Assembly (NCBI RefSeq): GCF_013266755.1
Contig: NZ_JABRWJ010000009.1
Location: 186,001 to 250,000, forward strand
Source of the DNA: Pseudaquabacterium terrae
GTDB lineage: Bacteria > Pseudomonadota > Gammaproteobacteria > Burkholderiales > Burkholderiaceae_C
DNA length: 64,000 nt
Reading direction: 5' to 3'
Every line of letters starts with the position of its first letter. Position 1 is the stretch's first letter. A model generated the notes under the pieces. The model did no database searches and was not told the DNA's origin. It saw only the letters and a list, made by a program, of their open reading frames with translations. Below, piece after piece: positions 35,311-44,667 of this stretch. Position numbers and translations under genes: made by a program.

Positions 35311-36249
35311 ATGCGCTTCAACAAACTCGACCTGAACCTGCTCGTGGCGCTCGATGCACTGCTGACCGAAGCCAGCATCACGCGCGCGGCCGAGCGAGTG
35401 CACCTGTCGCAATCGGCGATGAGCAATGCGCTCGGCCGGCTGCGCGACTACTTCGAGGACGAGCTGCTGGTGCAGGTGGGCCGCCGCCTCGAACTGACGC
35501 CGCGGGCCGAGGTGCTGCGCGAAGCGGTGCGCGACGTGCTGGTGCGCATCGACACCTCGATCGCAGCGCAGCCGCAGTTCGATTGCACCAGCTCGGACCG
35601 CGAGTTCCGCCTGTCGATCTCGGACTACTCGATGGAGGTGCTGCTGCCGCGGGTTCTCGCGCTCGCCGCGGAGCAGCGCAGCACGGTGCGCTTCCGGCTG
35701 CAGCCGCAAGTGGCGCATCCGGCCCGCGCGCTGGAGCGTGGCGACGCCGACCTGCTCGTGATCCCGAAGGCCTACGTCTCGCCGGACCATGCGACCGAGC
35801 TGCTGTTCAACGACGAATTCGTCTGCGCCGTCTGGCGCGACAGCAGCCACGCGCGCCAGGGCCTGAGCTTCGAGCGCTACGCGAGCGCGGGGCATGTGGT
35901 GATGCAGCCGGTCGACACCGACAAGCCCGCGTTCGAGAGCTGGTTCGTGCAGCGTTACGGCCTGTCGCGCCGGGTCGAGGTGACGACCTACAGCTTCGCC
36001 GCGATGCCCTTCCTCGTCGTCGGCACGGAGCGCATTGCGACGGTGCATGCGATGCTGGCGCGGGCCATCGAGGCGGCGCTGCAGGTCACGCTGCTGCCGC
36101 TGCCGCTGCCGATGCCGCCCTTCGAGCAGGCGATGCAGTGGCACAAGCACCGCTCGCTCGATCCCGGCCTGATGTGGCTGCGCGGCCTGATGCACCGGGC
36201 GGCGCAGGGCCTGCAGGACCCCGCCGCCGCGGCACCCGCCGGCCGCTGA
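35311..36249 (+). CDS. LysR family regulator, NahR/NodD type
   Basis: A 312-residue LysR protein. Its opening MRFNKLDLNLLVALDALL and the helix-turn-helix (SITRAAERVHLSQSAMSNAL) are of the NahR/NodD/SyrM group, which typically senses aromatic acids. The effector domain begins near residue 90 and the tail keeps the LPLPLPMPPFEQAMQWHK end of that group. ATG 35311 is preferred from family start sites; ATG 35269 is possible. It is divergent from the 16-gene operon and is its probable activator. Confidence 0.92.
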   Translation: MRFNKLDLNLLVALDALLTEASITRAAERVHLSQSAMSNALGRLRDYFEDELLVQVGRRLELTPRAEVLREAVRDVLVRIDTSIAAQPQFDCTSSDREFRLSISDYSMEVLLPRVLALAAEQRSTVRFRLQPQVAHPARALERGDADLLVIPKAYVSPDHATELLFNDEFVCAVWRDSSHARQGLSFERYASAGHVVMQPVDTDKPAFESWFVQRYGLSRRVEVTTYSFAAMPFLVVGTERIATVHAMLARAIEAALQVTLLPLPLPMPPFEQAMQWHKHRSLDPGLMWLRGLMHRAAQGLQDPAAAAPAGR

Positions 36250-36353
36250 GCGGCCGAGCCTCGGCATCCGGTCCGCGGCTCGGCGCCCCGGACGCTGGCC
36301 TCAGCCCAAGCATCGCTCGACGCCGTCGCGGTCCTTCGTGAATGACCGCATCG

Positions 36354-36867
36354 TCACGGCTTGCCGGTCAGTTGCAAGCCGACGATTCCGGCGACGATCA
36401 ATGCAAAGCAGAGCAGCGCACCCGCGAAGCGGACTCGCCGAACGCCACGTCCGATTCGCGCTTGAAATTCGATGCGTGTGTTCGGGCCGACGGTCGGCGT
36501 CTGGCTCAGCGTGACGGCCCCGGTGCCGTCGGGGCCCTCGCCCAGGATCTCCAGCTCGTGCGGCCGCACATAACTCACTTCCGCAGCGGGCTTCGAGCCG
36601 CCCGGCGCATTGCCGAGGCGGCCGTGGAACACGGTTGACGTCGCCCAGGAACTGCAGCACGAAGGGTAGTGCCGGATGGCCGTAGACCTCGTCCGGCGTG
36701 CCCTGCCGCTCCAAGCGGCCCTGGTTCATCACGACGACCCGGTCCGCGACCTCCATCGCTTCGTCCTGGTCGTGCGTGACGAAGACGCTCGTGACATGCA
36801 CCTCGTCATGAAGCCGGAGCAGCCAGCGGCGCAATTCCTTTCGCACCTTCGCGTCGAGCGCGCCAAA
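36354..36867 (-). pseudogene. cysA: cysA remnant (sulfate ABC transporter ATP-binding protein, 3' part)
   Basis: The last half of a CysA-type gene survives. From about 36867 it reads [16 protein letters not shown], then the H-loop region [20 protein letters not shown] and the linker FLGDVNR. An extra G in the run at 36633-36634 shifts the frame; the other frame continues VFHGRLGN and the regulatory domain [14 protein letters not shown] to about 36470. The end of that frame ([21 protein letters not shown]) is not CysA-like. Walker A, signature and Walker B are all missing, so this is a 5'-truncated, frameshifted relic. No other cys genes lie nearby. Confidence 0.88.
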
Positions 36868-37214
36868 CCCTGCCCCTGGACCTGCCGCGCATCGAGGTGC
36901 CGGACTGGCCCGTTCCGATAGATTCTATTTGGAGCGTCCAGCGAAAGACCACGGGCGCCGCGTTATCAGCAGGAAGTCGTGCGAACCGCTGAGCACACAT
37001 CGACGCCGTGCCAGCGGTGATGGACGCTAGGAACGACACTCCCCCGCGCTCGATGGTCTGCAGCGTGCCGCGGACTTGACAGAGTTCCTCGACCGCTCCT
37101 GTCGCGCGCTTCGCGCCTGGCCGCATCGCTTCGGACCGCGAGCGGCGCCGATCGGCGCTCGGCGGCGAGCGAGGAGAACCACGCTTGCTCGCCGGTCGTC
37201 GAGGTCGCCAAAGA
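36868..37214. other. non-coding stretch with no intact gene
   Basis: No intact gene is seen here. On the plus strand, 36863-37020 can be read as [16 protein letters not shown] followed, after a probable frameshift near 36960, by a short helix-like tail and a stop. This resembles the C-terminal end of a LysR-type protein but is too short to be sure. The rest looks like decayed DNA. It sits between the cysA relic and the tRNA terminator. Confidence 0.35.
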
Positions 37215-37241
37215 CAAACGGCGCCCCGAGGGCGCCGTTTG
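37215..37241 (-). terminator. rho-independent terminator of the tRNA operon
   Basis: A perfect 12-bp stem, CAAACGGCGCCC (37215-37226) with GGGCGCCGTTTG (37230-37241), and a 3-base loop. On the minus strand it is followed by TCTTT. It lies about 110 bases after the tRNA-Glu 3' end in the direction of transcription. Confidence 0.85.
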
Positions 37242-37256
37242 CATTGTTACTTCAGC

Positions 37257-37298
37257 GAAAGTGTCGACGACTCAAGCGCAACAACTCTCGACACTTTC
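37257..37298 (-). repeat. 11-bp perfect inverted repeat in the tRNA-Glu trailer
   Basis: Arms GAAAGTGTCGA (37257-37267) and TCGACACTTTC (37288-37298) enclose a 20-base loop. With the smaller hairpin at 37313-37329 (GATTCTT/AAGAATC, loop GTT) and the terminator, it makes a chain of three stem-loops in the predicted tRNA precursor. Confidence 0.75.
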
Positions 37299-37349
37299 CA
37301 GGTCATCGTCGCGATTCTTGTTAAGAATCAACGACTTAGCATGTAACGC

Positions 37350-37425
37350 TGGCGTCCCCTAGGGGATTCGAACCCCTGTTACAACCGTGAAAGGGTCGTG
37401 TCCTAGGCCTCTAGACGAAGGGGAC
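37350..37425 (-). tRNA. gltT: tRNA-Glu (anticodon TTC)
   Basis: A 76-base tRNA on the minus strand. The acceptor stem GTCCCCT pairs with AGGGGAC, the T-loop is GGTTCGAATCC, the anticodon loop is CTTTCAC with TTC at 34-36, and the 3' GCCA end is encoded. It follows tRNA-Ala in the same transcript and lies just downstream of gltX, whose product charges it. Confidence 0.97.
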
Positions 37426-37462
37426 TGGATCCTTCACACCCGAACAGCGCCACCGTGAATCT

Positions 37463-37538
<76 letters not shown>

Positions 37539-37576
37539 GAAGGTATCGCGTAAAGCGCTGTTCAAGCGAGTCCGCG

Positions 37577-37604
37577 ACTATAGCACAGGGCTATGCAGCC
37601 GCAA
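37577..37604 (-). promoter_or_regulatory. sigma-70 promoter of the tRNA-Ala/tRNA-Glu operon
   Basis: On the minus strand a -35 TTGCGG (37599-37604) and -10 TATAGT (37577-37582) are 16 bases apart, followed by a GC-rich discriminator (CGCGGAC) typical of stable-RNA promoters under stringent control. It lies about 39 bases upstream of the tRNA-Ala 5' end, between gltX and the tRNAs. Confidence 0.75.
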
Positions 37605-37624
37605 CCGGATGCGTGCAAAGCCGA

Positions 37625-39049
37625 TCACGCGGCGAGCCGCGTGAGCACCATGTCGCGGTCGAAAAGTGCCAGTACGGCGTCGATCGACGGCGTCTGCATG
37701 CGACCGCATACCAGCACCCGCACGGGAATGGCCAACTGCGGCATCTTGAGCTTGTGCTCGCCGAGGGTGTCCTTGATCGCCTGGCTGATCGCCGCCTTGT
37801 CCCACGCGATGCCGGCCAGCCGTTCGCGCAGGGTCGCCAGCGCCGGGCGCACCGCCTCGCCCGCATGGGTTGCCACGTCGTCCGCGGAAGGCGTCACCGG
37901 CGCTTCGTACATCGCGAGCCAATCCGCCAGCTCGACCGTCGTGCTGCAACGGTCCTTGAACAGCGCGCAGCGCGCGGCCAGGCGCTCGTCGGCAGCGACC
38001 GTGATGCCGCGGCGGGCGAACTGCGCCGCCACCAGCATCGCGAGCCGCGCATCGTCGGCCTGCTTCAGGTACTGCGCATTGACCCAGGCCAGCTTGGCCG
38101 GGTCCCATTGCGCCGGGCTCTTCGCCAGGTGCGTGCCGTCGAACCAGGCCACCATCTGCTCGCGCGTGAAGAGCTCGTCGTCGCCGTGGCTCCAGCCCAG
38201 CCGCGCGAGGTAGTTCAGCATCGCCTCGGGCAGGTAGCCGCTGTCCTCGTAGGCCGTGACGCTGACGGCGCCCCGGCGCTTCGAGAGCTTCAACCCATCG
38301 TCACCGAGGATGATCGGGCAGTGGCCGAAGCGCGGCAGCGGAGCGCCCAGCGCCGCGAAGATATTGATCTGCCACGGCGTGTTGTTGATGTGCTCGTCGC
38401 CGCGGAAGACATGCGTGATCGCCATGTCCCAGTCATCGACCACGACGGCGAAGTTGTAGGTCGGAATGCCCAGCGCACCCTCGGGCGAGCCGTCGGCGGG
38501 CGGCCGCAGGATGATCAGGTCGTCGATCTCCTCGTTGGCGATGCTGATCGGGCCCTTGACCAGGTCGTCCCAGGTCACCGTGCCGCCGATCGGATTGGCC
38601 AGGCGCACCACCGGCTTCACATCGGCCGGCACCGGCGGCAGCCGCTTGCCCGGCGCCGGGCGCCAGGTGCCGTCGTAGCGCCGCTTCTCGCCGCGCGCCT
38701 CCTGGCCGGCCTTCATCGCGTCGAGCTCTTGCGGCGTGCAGTAGCAGCGATACGCAGTGCCGGCGGCGATCATCTGCTCGATCACCGCGTGGTAGCGCTC
38801 CAGGCGCTGCATCTGGTAGATCGGGCCTTCGTCGTAATCGAGCCCGAGCCAGCGCATCGATTGCAGGATCTGCTCGACCGAATCCTGCGTCGAGCGCGCG
38901 ACATCGGTGTCTTCGATGCGCAGCACGAACTCGCCGCCGAAGTGGCGCGCGAAGGCCCACGAATACAGCGCCGTGCGCGCCGTGCCCAGGTGCAAAAAAC
39001 CCGTCGGCGACGGGGCGATGCGGGTGCGGATCTTGTTCGGAGTGGTCAT
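37625..39049 (-). CDS. gltX: glutamyl-tRNA synthetase
   Basis: A 474-residue class I synthetase that charges tRNA-Glu with glutamate in the cytoplasm. The HIGH-like motif is in [11 protein letters not shown] (residues 12-22) and the KMSKS-like motif is LKLSKRRG. The zinc-region pattern CYCTPQEL is present with its partner residues partly lost, as in many bacterial GluRS. ATG 39049 directly precedes the conserved start; the open frame to 39085 would overlap metZ. It is the last gene of a long minus-strand core run, next to its cognate tRNA. Confidence 0.97.
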   Translation of the reverse strand: MTTPNKIRTRIAPSPTGFLHLGTARTALYSWAFARHFGGEFVLRIEDTDVARSTQDSVEQILQSMRWLGLDYDEGPIYQMQRLERYHAVIEQMIAAGTAYRCYCTPQELDAMKAGQEARGEKRRYDGTWRPAPGKRLPPVPADVKPVVRLANPIGGTVTWDDLVKGPISIANEEIDDLIILRPPADGSPEGALGIPTYNFAVVVDDWDMAITHVFRGDEHINNTPWQINIFAALGAPLPRFGHCPIILGDDGLKLSKRRGAVSVTAYEDSGYLPEAMLNYLARLGWSHGDDELFTREQMVAWFDGTHLAKSPAQWDPAKLAWVNAQYLKQADDARLAMLVAAQFARRGITVAADERLAARCALFKDRCSTTVELADWLAMYEAPVTPSADDVATHAGEAVRPALATLRERLAGIAWDKAAISQAIKDTLGEHKLKMPQLAIPVRVLVCGRMQTPSIDAVLALFDRDMVLTRLAA

Positions 39050-39056
39050 GTCGGAT

Positions 39057-40298
39057 TCAGATCGTGGCCAGACCACGAAGCCCACGGTGAAGGTCGGCCT
39101 TCAGGTCTTCGAGATCATCGAGGCCGACGGCGACGCGGATCATGCCCTGCGTGATGCCGGCGGCCAGGCGCTGTTCTTCGCTCAGGCGGCCGTGCGAGGT
39201 GCTGGCCGGGTGCGTGATCGTCGTCTTGGTGTCGCCCAGGTTCGCGGTGATCGAGCAGATCTGCGTGTGGTCGATCACCGCGAAGGCATTGACGCGGCCT
39301 GCTGCAGCGCCTTCGCCGCGCACGATGAACGAGACCACCGCGCCGCCCGAGCCGCCTTGCTGCCGCATCGCCAGCGCGTGCTGCGGATGCGACGGCAGGC
39401 CCGGGTAGTAGACGCGCTCGACTTGCGGCTGGGCCTCGAGCCACTGCGCCAGCTGCAGCGCCCGCGCGCTCTGCTCGCGCATGCGGATCGACAAGGTTTC
39501 CAGGCCCTTCAGCACGACCCAGGCATTGAACGGCGACAGGCTCATGCCGGCCGAGCGCATCACCGGCACGAACTTCTGCTCGATCTGGTCCGCCGGCCCG
39601 CAGATCGCGCCGGCGATCACGCGGCCCTGGCCGTCGAGGTACTTGGTGCCCGAGTGGATGATGTAGTCGGCGCCGTACTCGGCCGGCCGCTGCAGCGCCG
39701 GCGAGCAGAAGCAGTTGTCGACCGCCAGCACCGCACCCGCGCCATGCGCGATCTCGGCCAGCGCCGCGATGTCGCAGACCTCGGTCAGCGGATTGCTCGG
39801 CGTCTCGGCGAACAGCAGCTTCGTGTTCGGCTGCAACGCCGCCTGCCATTCGCCGACCTCGGTCTGCGACACGAACGTCGTCTGCACGCCGAACTTGCCG
39901 AACTCACCCTGCAGCAGCTTGATCGTCGAGCCGAACACGCTGCGCGAACAGATCACGTGGTCGCCGGCCTTCAGCAGACCCATCACCAGCAGCATGATCG
40001 CGGCCATGCCGCTGGCCGTCGCGATGCACCCGGTCGTGCCTTCGAGCGCCGCGAGCCGGCGCTCCATCATCGTCACGGTCGGGTTCGAGAAGCGGCTGTA
40101 GACGAAGGCCTCCTCCTCGTTCGCGAAGCGCGCCGCCGCGGTCGCGGCATCCGGATGCACGAAGCTGCTCGTCAGGAACAGTGCCTCGGAGTTCTCGCCC
40201 CAGGCCGACGGCGGCAGGCCTTCGCGCACGGCCAGCGTGTCGAGCCGGGCATCGGCCGGCAGCGCGACACGCGCAATGCCCTTGGTTCGGTCGCTCAT
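39057..40298 (-). CDS. metZ: O-succinylhomoserine sulfhydrylase
   Basis: A 413-residue Cys/Met-metabolism PLP enzyme that makes homocysteine from O-succinylhomoserine and sulfide. The PLP lysine is in [20 protein letters not shown] near residue 95 and [13 protein letters not shown] are family blocks. MetZ rather than MetB/MetC is supported by the purF-metZ linkage that is standard in beta- and gamma-proteobacteria. ATG overlaps the purF stop (ATGA). Confidence 0.95.
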   Translation of the reverse strand: MSDRTKGIARVALPADARLDTLAVREGLPPSAWGENSEALFLTSSFVHPDAATAAARFANEEEAFVYSRFSNPTVTMMERRLAALEGTTGCIATASGMAAIMLLVMGLLKAGDHVICSRSVFGSTIKLLQGEFGKFGVQTTFVSQTEVGEWQAALQPNTKLLFAETPSNPLTEVCDIAALAEIAHGAGAVLAVDNCFCSPALQRPAEYGADYIIHSGTKYLDGQGRVIAGAICGPADQIEQKFVPVMRSAGMSLSPFNAWVVLKGLETLSIRMREQSARALQLAQWLEAQPQVERVYYPGLPSHPQHALAMRQQGGSGGAVVSFIVRGEGAAAGRVNAFAVIDHTQICSITANLGDTKTTITHPASTSHGRLSEEQRLAAGITQGMIRVAVGLDDLEDLKADLHRGLRGLATI

Positions 40299-41818
40299 TG
40301 CTCGACCCGGCTCTGCAAGGTCAGCCGCGTGCGCTCGTCGCCGTCTTCGTCGTCCTTGCGCGCCGCGGTGCGCTGGTTCTCGATCGCCTCGAAGTCGGCG
40401 ATGCTGACGTCGCCGGTGATGTAGGTGCCGTCGAAGCACGAGGCCTCGAAGCCGGCGATCGCCGGGTTCAATTGCCTGACGACGCGCTTCATCGCATCGA
40501 CGTCCTGGTAGATCAGCGCGTCGGCGCCGATGTAGGCGCGGATCTCCTCGACGCTGCGTCCATGCGCGATCAGTTCCTCGCGCGTCGGCATGTCGATGCC
40601 GTAGACATTGGGATAACGCACCGGCGGAGCGGCCGAGGCCATGAAGACCTTGCGCGCGCCGGCCTCGCGGGCCATCTGCACGATCTCCTTGCTGGTCGTG
40701 CCGCGCACGATCGAGTCGTCGACCAGCAGCACGTTGCGGCCCCTGAACTCCTGGACGATGGCGTTGAGCTTCTGTCGCACGCTCTTCTTGCGCACGCCCT
40801 GCCCCGGCATGATGAAGGTGCGGCCGACGTAGCGGTTCTTGACGAAGCCCTCGCGGTAGGGCTTGCCGATCTTCTGCGCCAGCTGCATCGCCGAGGGCCG
40901 GCTCGATTCGGGGATCGGGATCACGACGTCGATCTCGGTCGGCGGCATCGTCGAGATCACGCGCTGCGCCAGCGTCTCGCCGAGGTTCAGCCGCGCCTGG
41001 TAGACCGAGATGCCGTCGATCACCGAGTCGGGCCGCGCCAGGTAGACGAACTCGAACATGCACGGGTTCAGCGCCGGCTTGTCGGCGCACTGCTCGGCAT
41101 GGATGCGGCCGTCCAGGTCGATGAACACCGCCTCGCCGGGCGCGACGTCGCGCAGCACCTGGTGGCCGGTGCCTTCGAGCGCCACCGTCTCGCTGGCGAC
41201 CATCACCTCGCGGCCCTCGGGCGTGTCGGCCTCGCCGATCACCAGCGGCCGGATGCCGTAGGGGTCGCGGAAGGCCAGCAGCCCATAACCCGCGATCAGA
41301 GCGACCACGGCGTACGAGCCGCGGATGCGCTTGTGCACCTCACGCACGGCGCGGAACACCAGCTGCGGCGTCAGCGGCACGTCGCGGCCGGCGCGCTCGA
41401 TCTCGTGCGCCAGCACGTTGATCAGCACCTCGGTGTCGCTGCCGGTGTTGATGTGGCGGCGATCGATGTCGAACAGCTCCTGCTTCAGCGCATGCGCGTT
41501 GGTCAGGTTGCCGTTGTGCACCAGCACGATGCCGTAGGGCGCGTTGACGTAGAAGGGCTGCGCTTCTTCCTCGTTGAACGCGTTGCCGGCGGTCGGGTAG
41601 CGCACCTGGCCGAGGCCGACGCTGCCCGGCAGCGAGCGCATGTTGCGGGTGCGGAAGACATCCTTGACCATGCCGCGCGCCTTGTGCATGAAGCACTGCG
41701 TGCCGAGCATCGTGACGATGCCGGCGGCGTCCTGGCCGCGGTGCTGCAACAGCAGCAGCGCGTCGTAGATCAGCTGGTTGACGGGCGCCTTCGAGATGAC
41801 GCCGACGATGCCGCACAT
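40295..41818 (-). CDS. purF: amidophosphoribosyltransferase
   Basis: A 507-residue enzyme catalysing the first step of purine synthesis (PRPP plus glutamine to phosphoribosylamine). The nucleophile Cys follows the initiator Met (MCGIVGV), placing an Ntn-type glutaminase domain at 1-235. The PRPP loop is [14 protein letters not shown] in the C-terminal phosphoribosyltransferase domain. It follows cvpA by 31 bases, as in many proteobacteria. Confidence 0.98.
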   Translation of the reverse strand: MCGIVGVISKAPVNQLIYDALLLLQHRGQDAAGIVTMLGTQCFMHKARGMVKDVFRTRNMRSLPGSVGLGQVRYPTAGNAFNEEEAQPFYVNAPYGIVLVHNGNLTNAHALKQELFDIDRRHINTGSDTEVLINVLAHEIERAGRDVPLTPQLVFRAVREVHKRIRGSYAVVALIAGYGLLAFRDPYGIRPLVIGEADTPEGREVMVASETVALEGTGHQVLRDVAPGEAVFIDLDGRIHAEQCADKPALNPCMFEFVYLARPDSVIDGISVYQARLNLGETLAQRVISTMPPTEIDVVIPIPESSRPSAMQLAQKIGKPYREGFVKNRYVGRTFIMPGQGVRKKSVRQKLNAIVQEFRGRNVLLVDDSIVRGTTSKEIVQMAREAGARKVFMASAAPPVRYPNVYGIDMPTREELIAHGRSVEEIRAYIGADALIYQDVDAMKRVVRQLNPAIAGFEASCFDGTYITGDVSIADFEAIENQRTAARKDDEDGDERTRLTLQSRVEQ

Positions 41819-41849
41819 GGTGGATGAGTCCTTGGAAAAACAAAACTTC

Positions 41850-42353
41850 TCAGGCCGGCAGGTGACGCACGATCTCGGCCGGCAGCACGGGCTTCAGGCC
41901 CTTCAGCAGGCTGCCGAGCCAGGCCGCGCCCTTGGAATCGGTCCACGCCGCGGAGCGCGCCGCCGGCGTGAACGTCACCAGCGTCGCGACGACCAGCAGC
42001 AGCACGACGCCGCGCAGCAGCCCGAAGGCGCCGCCGAGCGCGCGGTCCGGCAGCGTCAGCGGCGTGGCGTGGATCACCAGGCGCACCAGCCGCGCCAGCA
42101 GCGACCAGACGACCAGCGCCAGCACGAAAGTGATCGCGAACGCGACGCCTTGGTGCAGCGCGCTGCCGGGCGTGCCGATCGGGATGTAGGTGCCCAGCGC
42201 CGGCGAGAAGGCCTGCGCGACGATGTAGGCGACGACCCAGCCGAGCAGCGACATCAGCTCGAACACCAGCCCGCGCCACAGCCCGATCAGCACCGACAGC
42301 GTCAGCACCGCCAGCAGGCTCCAGTCGATCCAACCGAGCGTCGGCAGCGTCAT
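41850..42353 (-). CDS. cvpA: CvpA family membrane protein
   Basis: A 167-residue inner-membrane protein with four hydrophobic segments (about 10-30, 32-52, 68-95, 108-128) and the conserved [21 protein letters not shown] start of the CvpA/colicin V production family. Its biochemical role is unknown; it is linked to purF here as in Escherichia coli. Its 5' leader contains stacked hairpins and a copy of the dispersed repeat. Confidence 0.93.
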   Translation of the reverse strand: MTLPTLGWIDWSLLAVLTLSVLIGLWRGLVFELMSLLGWVVAYIVAQAFSPALGTYIPIGTPGSALHQGVAFAITFVLALVVWSLLARLVRLVIHATPLTLPDRALGGAFGLLRGVVLLLVVATLVTFTPAARSAAWTDSKGAAWLGSLLKGLKPVLPAEIVRHLPA

Positions 42354-42377
42354 GGTCAGCGCCCGCCCGGCCGCCAT

Positions 42378-42408
42378 GGACCCCGCAGGGGTCCGCTCGC
42401 GCGGACCC
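42378..42408. other. overlapping hairpins upstream of cvpA
   Basis: Two mutually exclusive stem-loops share bases: GGACCCC/GGGGTCC with loop GCA (42378-42394) and GGGTCCGC/GCGGACCC with loop TCGC (42389-42408). They lie in the cvpA leader, next to the dispersed repeat. Confidence 0.6.
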
Positions 42409-42412
42409 GGGG

Positions 42413-42461
42413 CGCTGAAGCCCCCTCGGGGGGCAGCGAACGCAGTGAGCGTGGGGGCCGC
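42413..42461 (-). repeat. dispersed intergenic repeat, copy 1
   Basis: On the minus strand it reads CCCCCACGCTCACTGCGTTC then GCTGCCCCCCGAGGGGGC. It has a G/C hairpin (GCCCCC/GGGGGC) and a CGCTCACTGCGTT-type half palindrome. The same unit occurs at 56706-56752 and 59803-59848. It lies between the SPOR gene and cvpA. Confidence 0.85.
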
Positions 42462-42475
42462 ATCGCTTGCCTTAG

Positions 42476-43282
42476 TCAGAGCGTCAGGACAGCGACCGGC
42501 AGGCCGGCCGCCTTGATGCGCGCGGCAGCCTTGTCGGCCTCCTCGCGCGTCGCGAAGGGGCCGACGCGCACGCGGGTGCGCTTGCCGCCCTCGCCGTCGA
42601 CGACCTGCGTGTAGGTCTTCATGCCGAGCTTCTCGACCTTCTGCCGCGCTTCGCGCAGCTTGTCGGCATCGGTGTAGGCGCCGACCTGCACGACCAGGCG
42701 GCCCGCGCCGGCATCGGAGGCCTTCGCGGCGTTTGGCTTGCCTTCGAGCAGCGCCTGGGCACGCTGGCCGTCGTCGTTGGGCTTCGGTGCACTGGCGGCA
42801 GGGCGGGCGGGCGGCGCAGAGGCCGCGCGCGCCACCGCGGCGGAAGCGGGCTTCGATGCGGCAACGGCGACGGGCGACGAAGCAGCACGCGCGGTGACGT
42901 CGCGTCCCTGCTCGGCCGCGCGCTCGGTGATCTCGGCGGCAGTGGCCGAGGCCGCGCGCGCCGCGGCCGGTGTGGGCGCCGGGGCTTCGACCACCGCCGG
43001 CGGCATCGCCGGCACCGGCGTTGCGCGGGCCACGGCCTGCGGGCGCTGCAGCGGCGGCAGGCTCTCCTTGCGCGGGATCTCGATCGGAATGTCGACCGGT
43101 ATCGGCCGCGGTTGGGTCTCGAACACCAGCGGAAAACCGATCACGCCGATGCCGAGCAGCACCGTCGCGCCGATCAGCCGCTGGCGGGCGCGGGTGCGCG
43201 CCTGTGCCACCGCATCGGGGGACGCCGCGGCCTCGCCGGCAGGTGCTTGCGCTTTGCGCTGGAAGAAGGACAACAGACCCAT
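42476..43282 (-). CDS. dedD: SPOR domain cell-division protein (DedD-like)
   Basis: A 268-residue protein: a cytoplasmic N-terminus, one TM helix at about 37-54 (LIGATVLLGIGVIGFPLVF), a long Ala/Pro-rich periplasmic linker (60-190) and a C-terminal SPOR domain (about 195-268, VVQVGAYTDADKLREA, later RVRVGPFATREEAD). SPOR domains bind denuded septal peptidoglycan, so it should act at the division site. It lies between folC and cvpA, the same order as dedD in Escherichia coli. Confidence 0.92.
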   Translation of the reverse strand: MGLLSFFQRKAQAPAGEAAASPDAVAQARTRARQRLIGATVLLGIGVIGFPLVFETQPRPIPVDIPIEIPRKESLPPLQRPQAVARATPVPAMPPAVVEAPAPTPAAARAASATAAEITERAAEQGRDVTARAASSPVAVAASKPASAAVARAASAPPARPAASAPKPNDDGQRAQALLEGKPNAAKASDAGAGRLVVQVGAYTDADKLREARQKVEKLGMKTYTQVVDGEGGKRTRVRVGPFATREEADKAAARIKAAGLPVAVLTL

Positions 43283-43358
43283 GCGAGGCGGGAGGCCGAC
43301 GCAGTGCGCGATGAAGGGGGGGCTTCAAGCCGGTGGCAACCGGCATCAGCCAGGCCCG

Positions 43359-44663
43359 TCAGCCCAGGTGCCGGGCCGCCAGCCGGGGCAGGCCATCCTT
43401 CAGCACACCACCGACGGTGTAGAACGATCCGAAGACCACGATTCTATCCGCCGGGTCCGCCGCGGCCGCCGCGTTGCGCAGCGCATCGGCGGGGTTGGTG
43501 TGCTCGGTGACCGGCACATCACGGCCCGCTGGCAGGACGGCGCGCACCGCCGCGGCGAGCTCGGCGGCGCTCGCCGCGCGCGGCAGCGGCAGGTCGCTGA
43601 GATGCCAGTGGTCGATGAGAGGCGCGACGTGCTTCAGCAGCCCGGCGATGTCCTTGTCGCGCATCGCGCCGAACACCGCATGCGTGCGCGGGTAGAAGCC
43701 CATCTGGTCGAGGTTCAGTGCCAACGCGGCGACCGACTGCGGGTTGTGCGCGACGTCGAGCACCAGCGTCGGCTGGCCCGGGACGATCTGGAAGCGGCCG
43801 GGCAGCTCGACCAGCGCCAGCCCGCTGCGCACCGCCTGCGCAGTGATCGGCAAGCGCTCGCGGATCGCTTCGAACGCGGCCAGCGCGCCCGATGCGTTCA
43901 GCAGCTGGTTCGCCCCGCGCAGCGCCGGGTAGGCCAGCGCATTCCAACGCCGGCCGCGGCCACTCCAGCTCCACTGCTGCTGGTCGCCCTGGAAATTGAA
44001 GTCGCGCCCGATCTGCCACAGGTCGGCGCCGAGCGCTTGCGCCTGCGCCGCGATGCTCGCCGGCGGCTGGGGGTCGCTGATCACCACCGGGCGGCCAGGG
44101 CGCACGATGCCGGCCTTCTCGCGGCCGATCGATTCGCGGTCCGGCCCGAGAAACTCGGTGTGGTCGAGCGCAATGCTGGTGATCACCGCGCAATCGGCAT
44201 CGATCGCGTTGACCGCATCGAGCCGCCCGCCCATGCCGACCTCGAGGATCACGAAGTCGAGCGCCGCCAGCGACAGCGCGCGCAGGATCACCAGCGTCGT
44301 GAATTCGAAATAGGTCAGCGTCAGCCCGAGCTCGATGCGCGCGGCTTCGACGGCCTCGAAGTGCGGCAGCAGCGATTCGGCCGAGCACATCGCGCCGTTG
44401 ATGCGGCAGCGCTCCTCGAAATGCACCAGGTGCGGCTTGATGTACAGCCCGACGCGATAACCGGCCTGCAGCGCAATGCTCTCGAGCATCGCGCAGGTCG
44501 AGCCCTTGCCGTTGGTGCCGGCCACGCTGACCACCGGCACGGTGAACTGCAGGCCCAGGCGATCGCGCAGCGCGACCACCCGGTCGAGCGTCATGTCGAT
44601 GGTCTTCGGATGCAGGCGCTCGCAGTGGGCGAGCCAGTCCTCGAGCGATCGGGGCAGGCTCAA
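43359..44663 (-). CDS. folC: dihydrofolate synthase / folylpolyglutamate synthase
   Basis: A 434-residue Mur-ligase-like enzyme adding glutamate to dihydropteroate and folates. The P-loop is VAGTNGKGST (about residues 46-55), followed by the SPHL-like segment KPHLVHFEERCRING; the C-terminal ligase domain has LDVAHNPQS. The only suitable start is a TTG at 44663, five bases after accD; an internal ATG would remove 23 conserved residues. Cytoplasmic. Confidence 0.95.
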   Translation of the reverse strand: MSLPRSLEDWLAHCERLHPKTIDMTLDRVVALRDRLGLQFTVPVVSVAGTNGKGSTCAMLESIALQAGYRVGLYIKPHLVHFEERCRINGAMCSAESLLPHFEAVEAARIELGLTLTYFEFTTLVILRALSLAALDFVILEVGMGGRLDAVNAIDADCAVITSIALDHTEFLGPDRESIGREKAGIVRPGRPVVISDPQPPASIAAQAQALGADLWQIGRDFNFQGDQQQWSWSGRGRRWNALAYPALRGANQLLNASGALAAFEAIRERLPITAQAVRSGLALVELPGRFQIVPGQPTLVLDVAHNPQSVAALALNLDQMGFYPRTHAVFGAMRDKDIAGLLKHVAPLIDHWHLSDLPLPRAASAAELAAAVRAVLPAGRDVPVTEHTNPADALRNAAAAADPADRIVVFGSFYTVGGVLKDGLPRLAARHLG

Positions 44664-44667
44664 CGGA

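Noticed and set aside
36301-36846. Functional short ATPase gene
   Set aside because: It lacks Walker A, signature and Walker B and changes frame midway; it is a cysA relic.
37350-37425. tRNA-Glu as an integration site with a duplicated 3' end
   Set aside because: No second copy of the tRNA 3' sequence and no integrase gene were noticed in the window.
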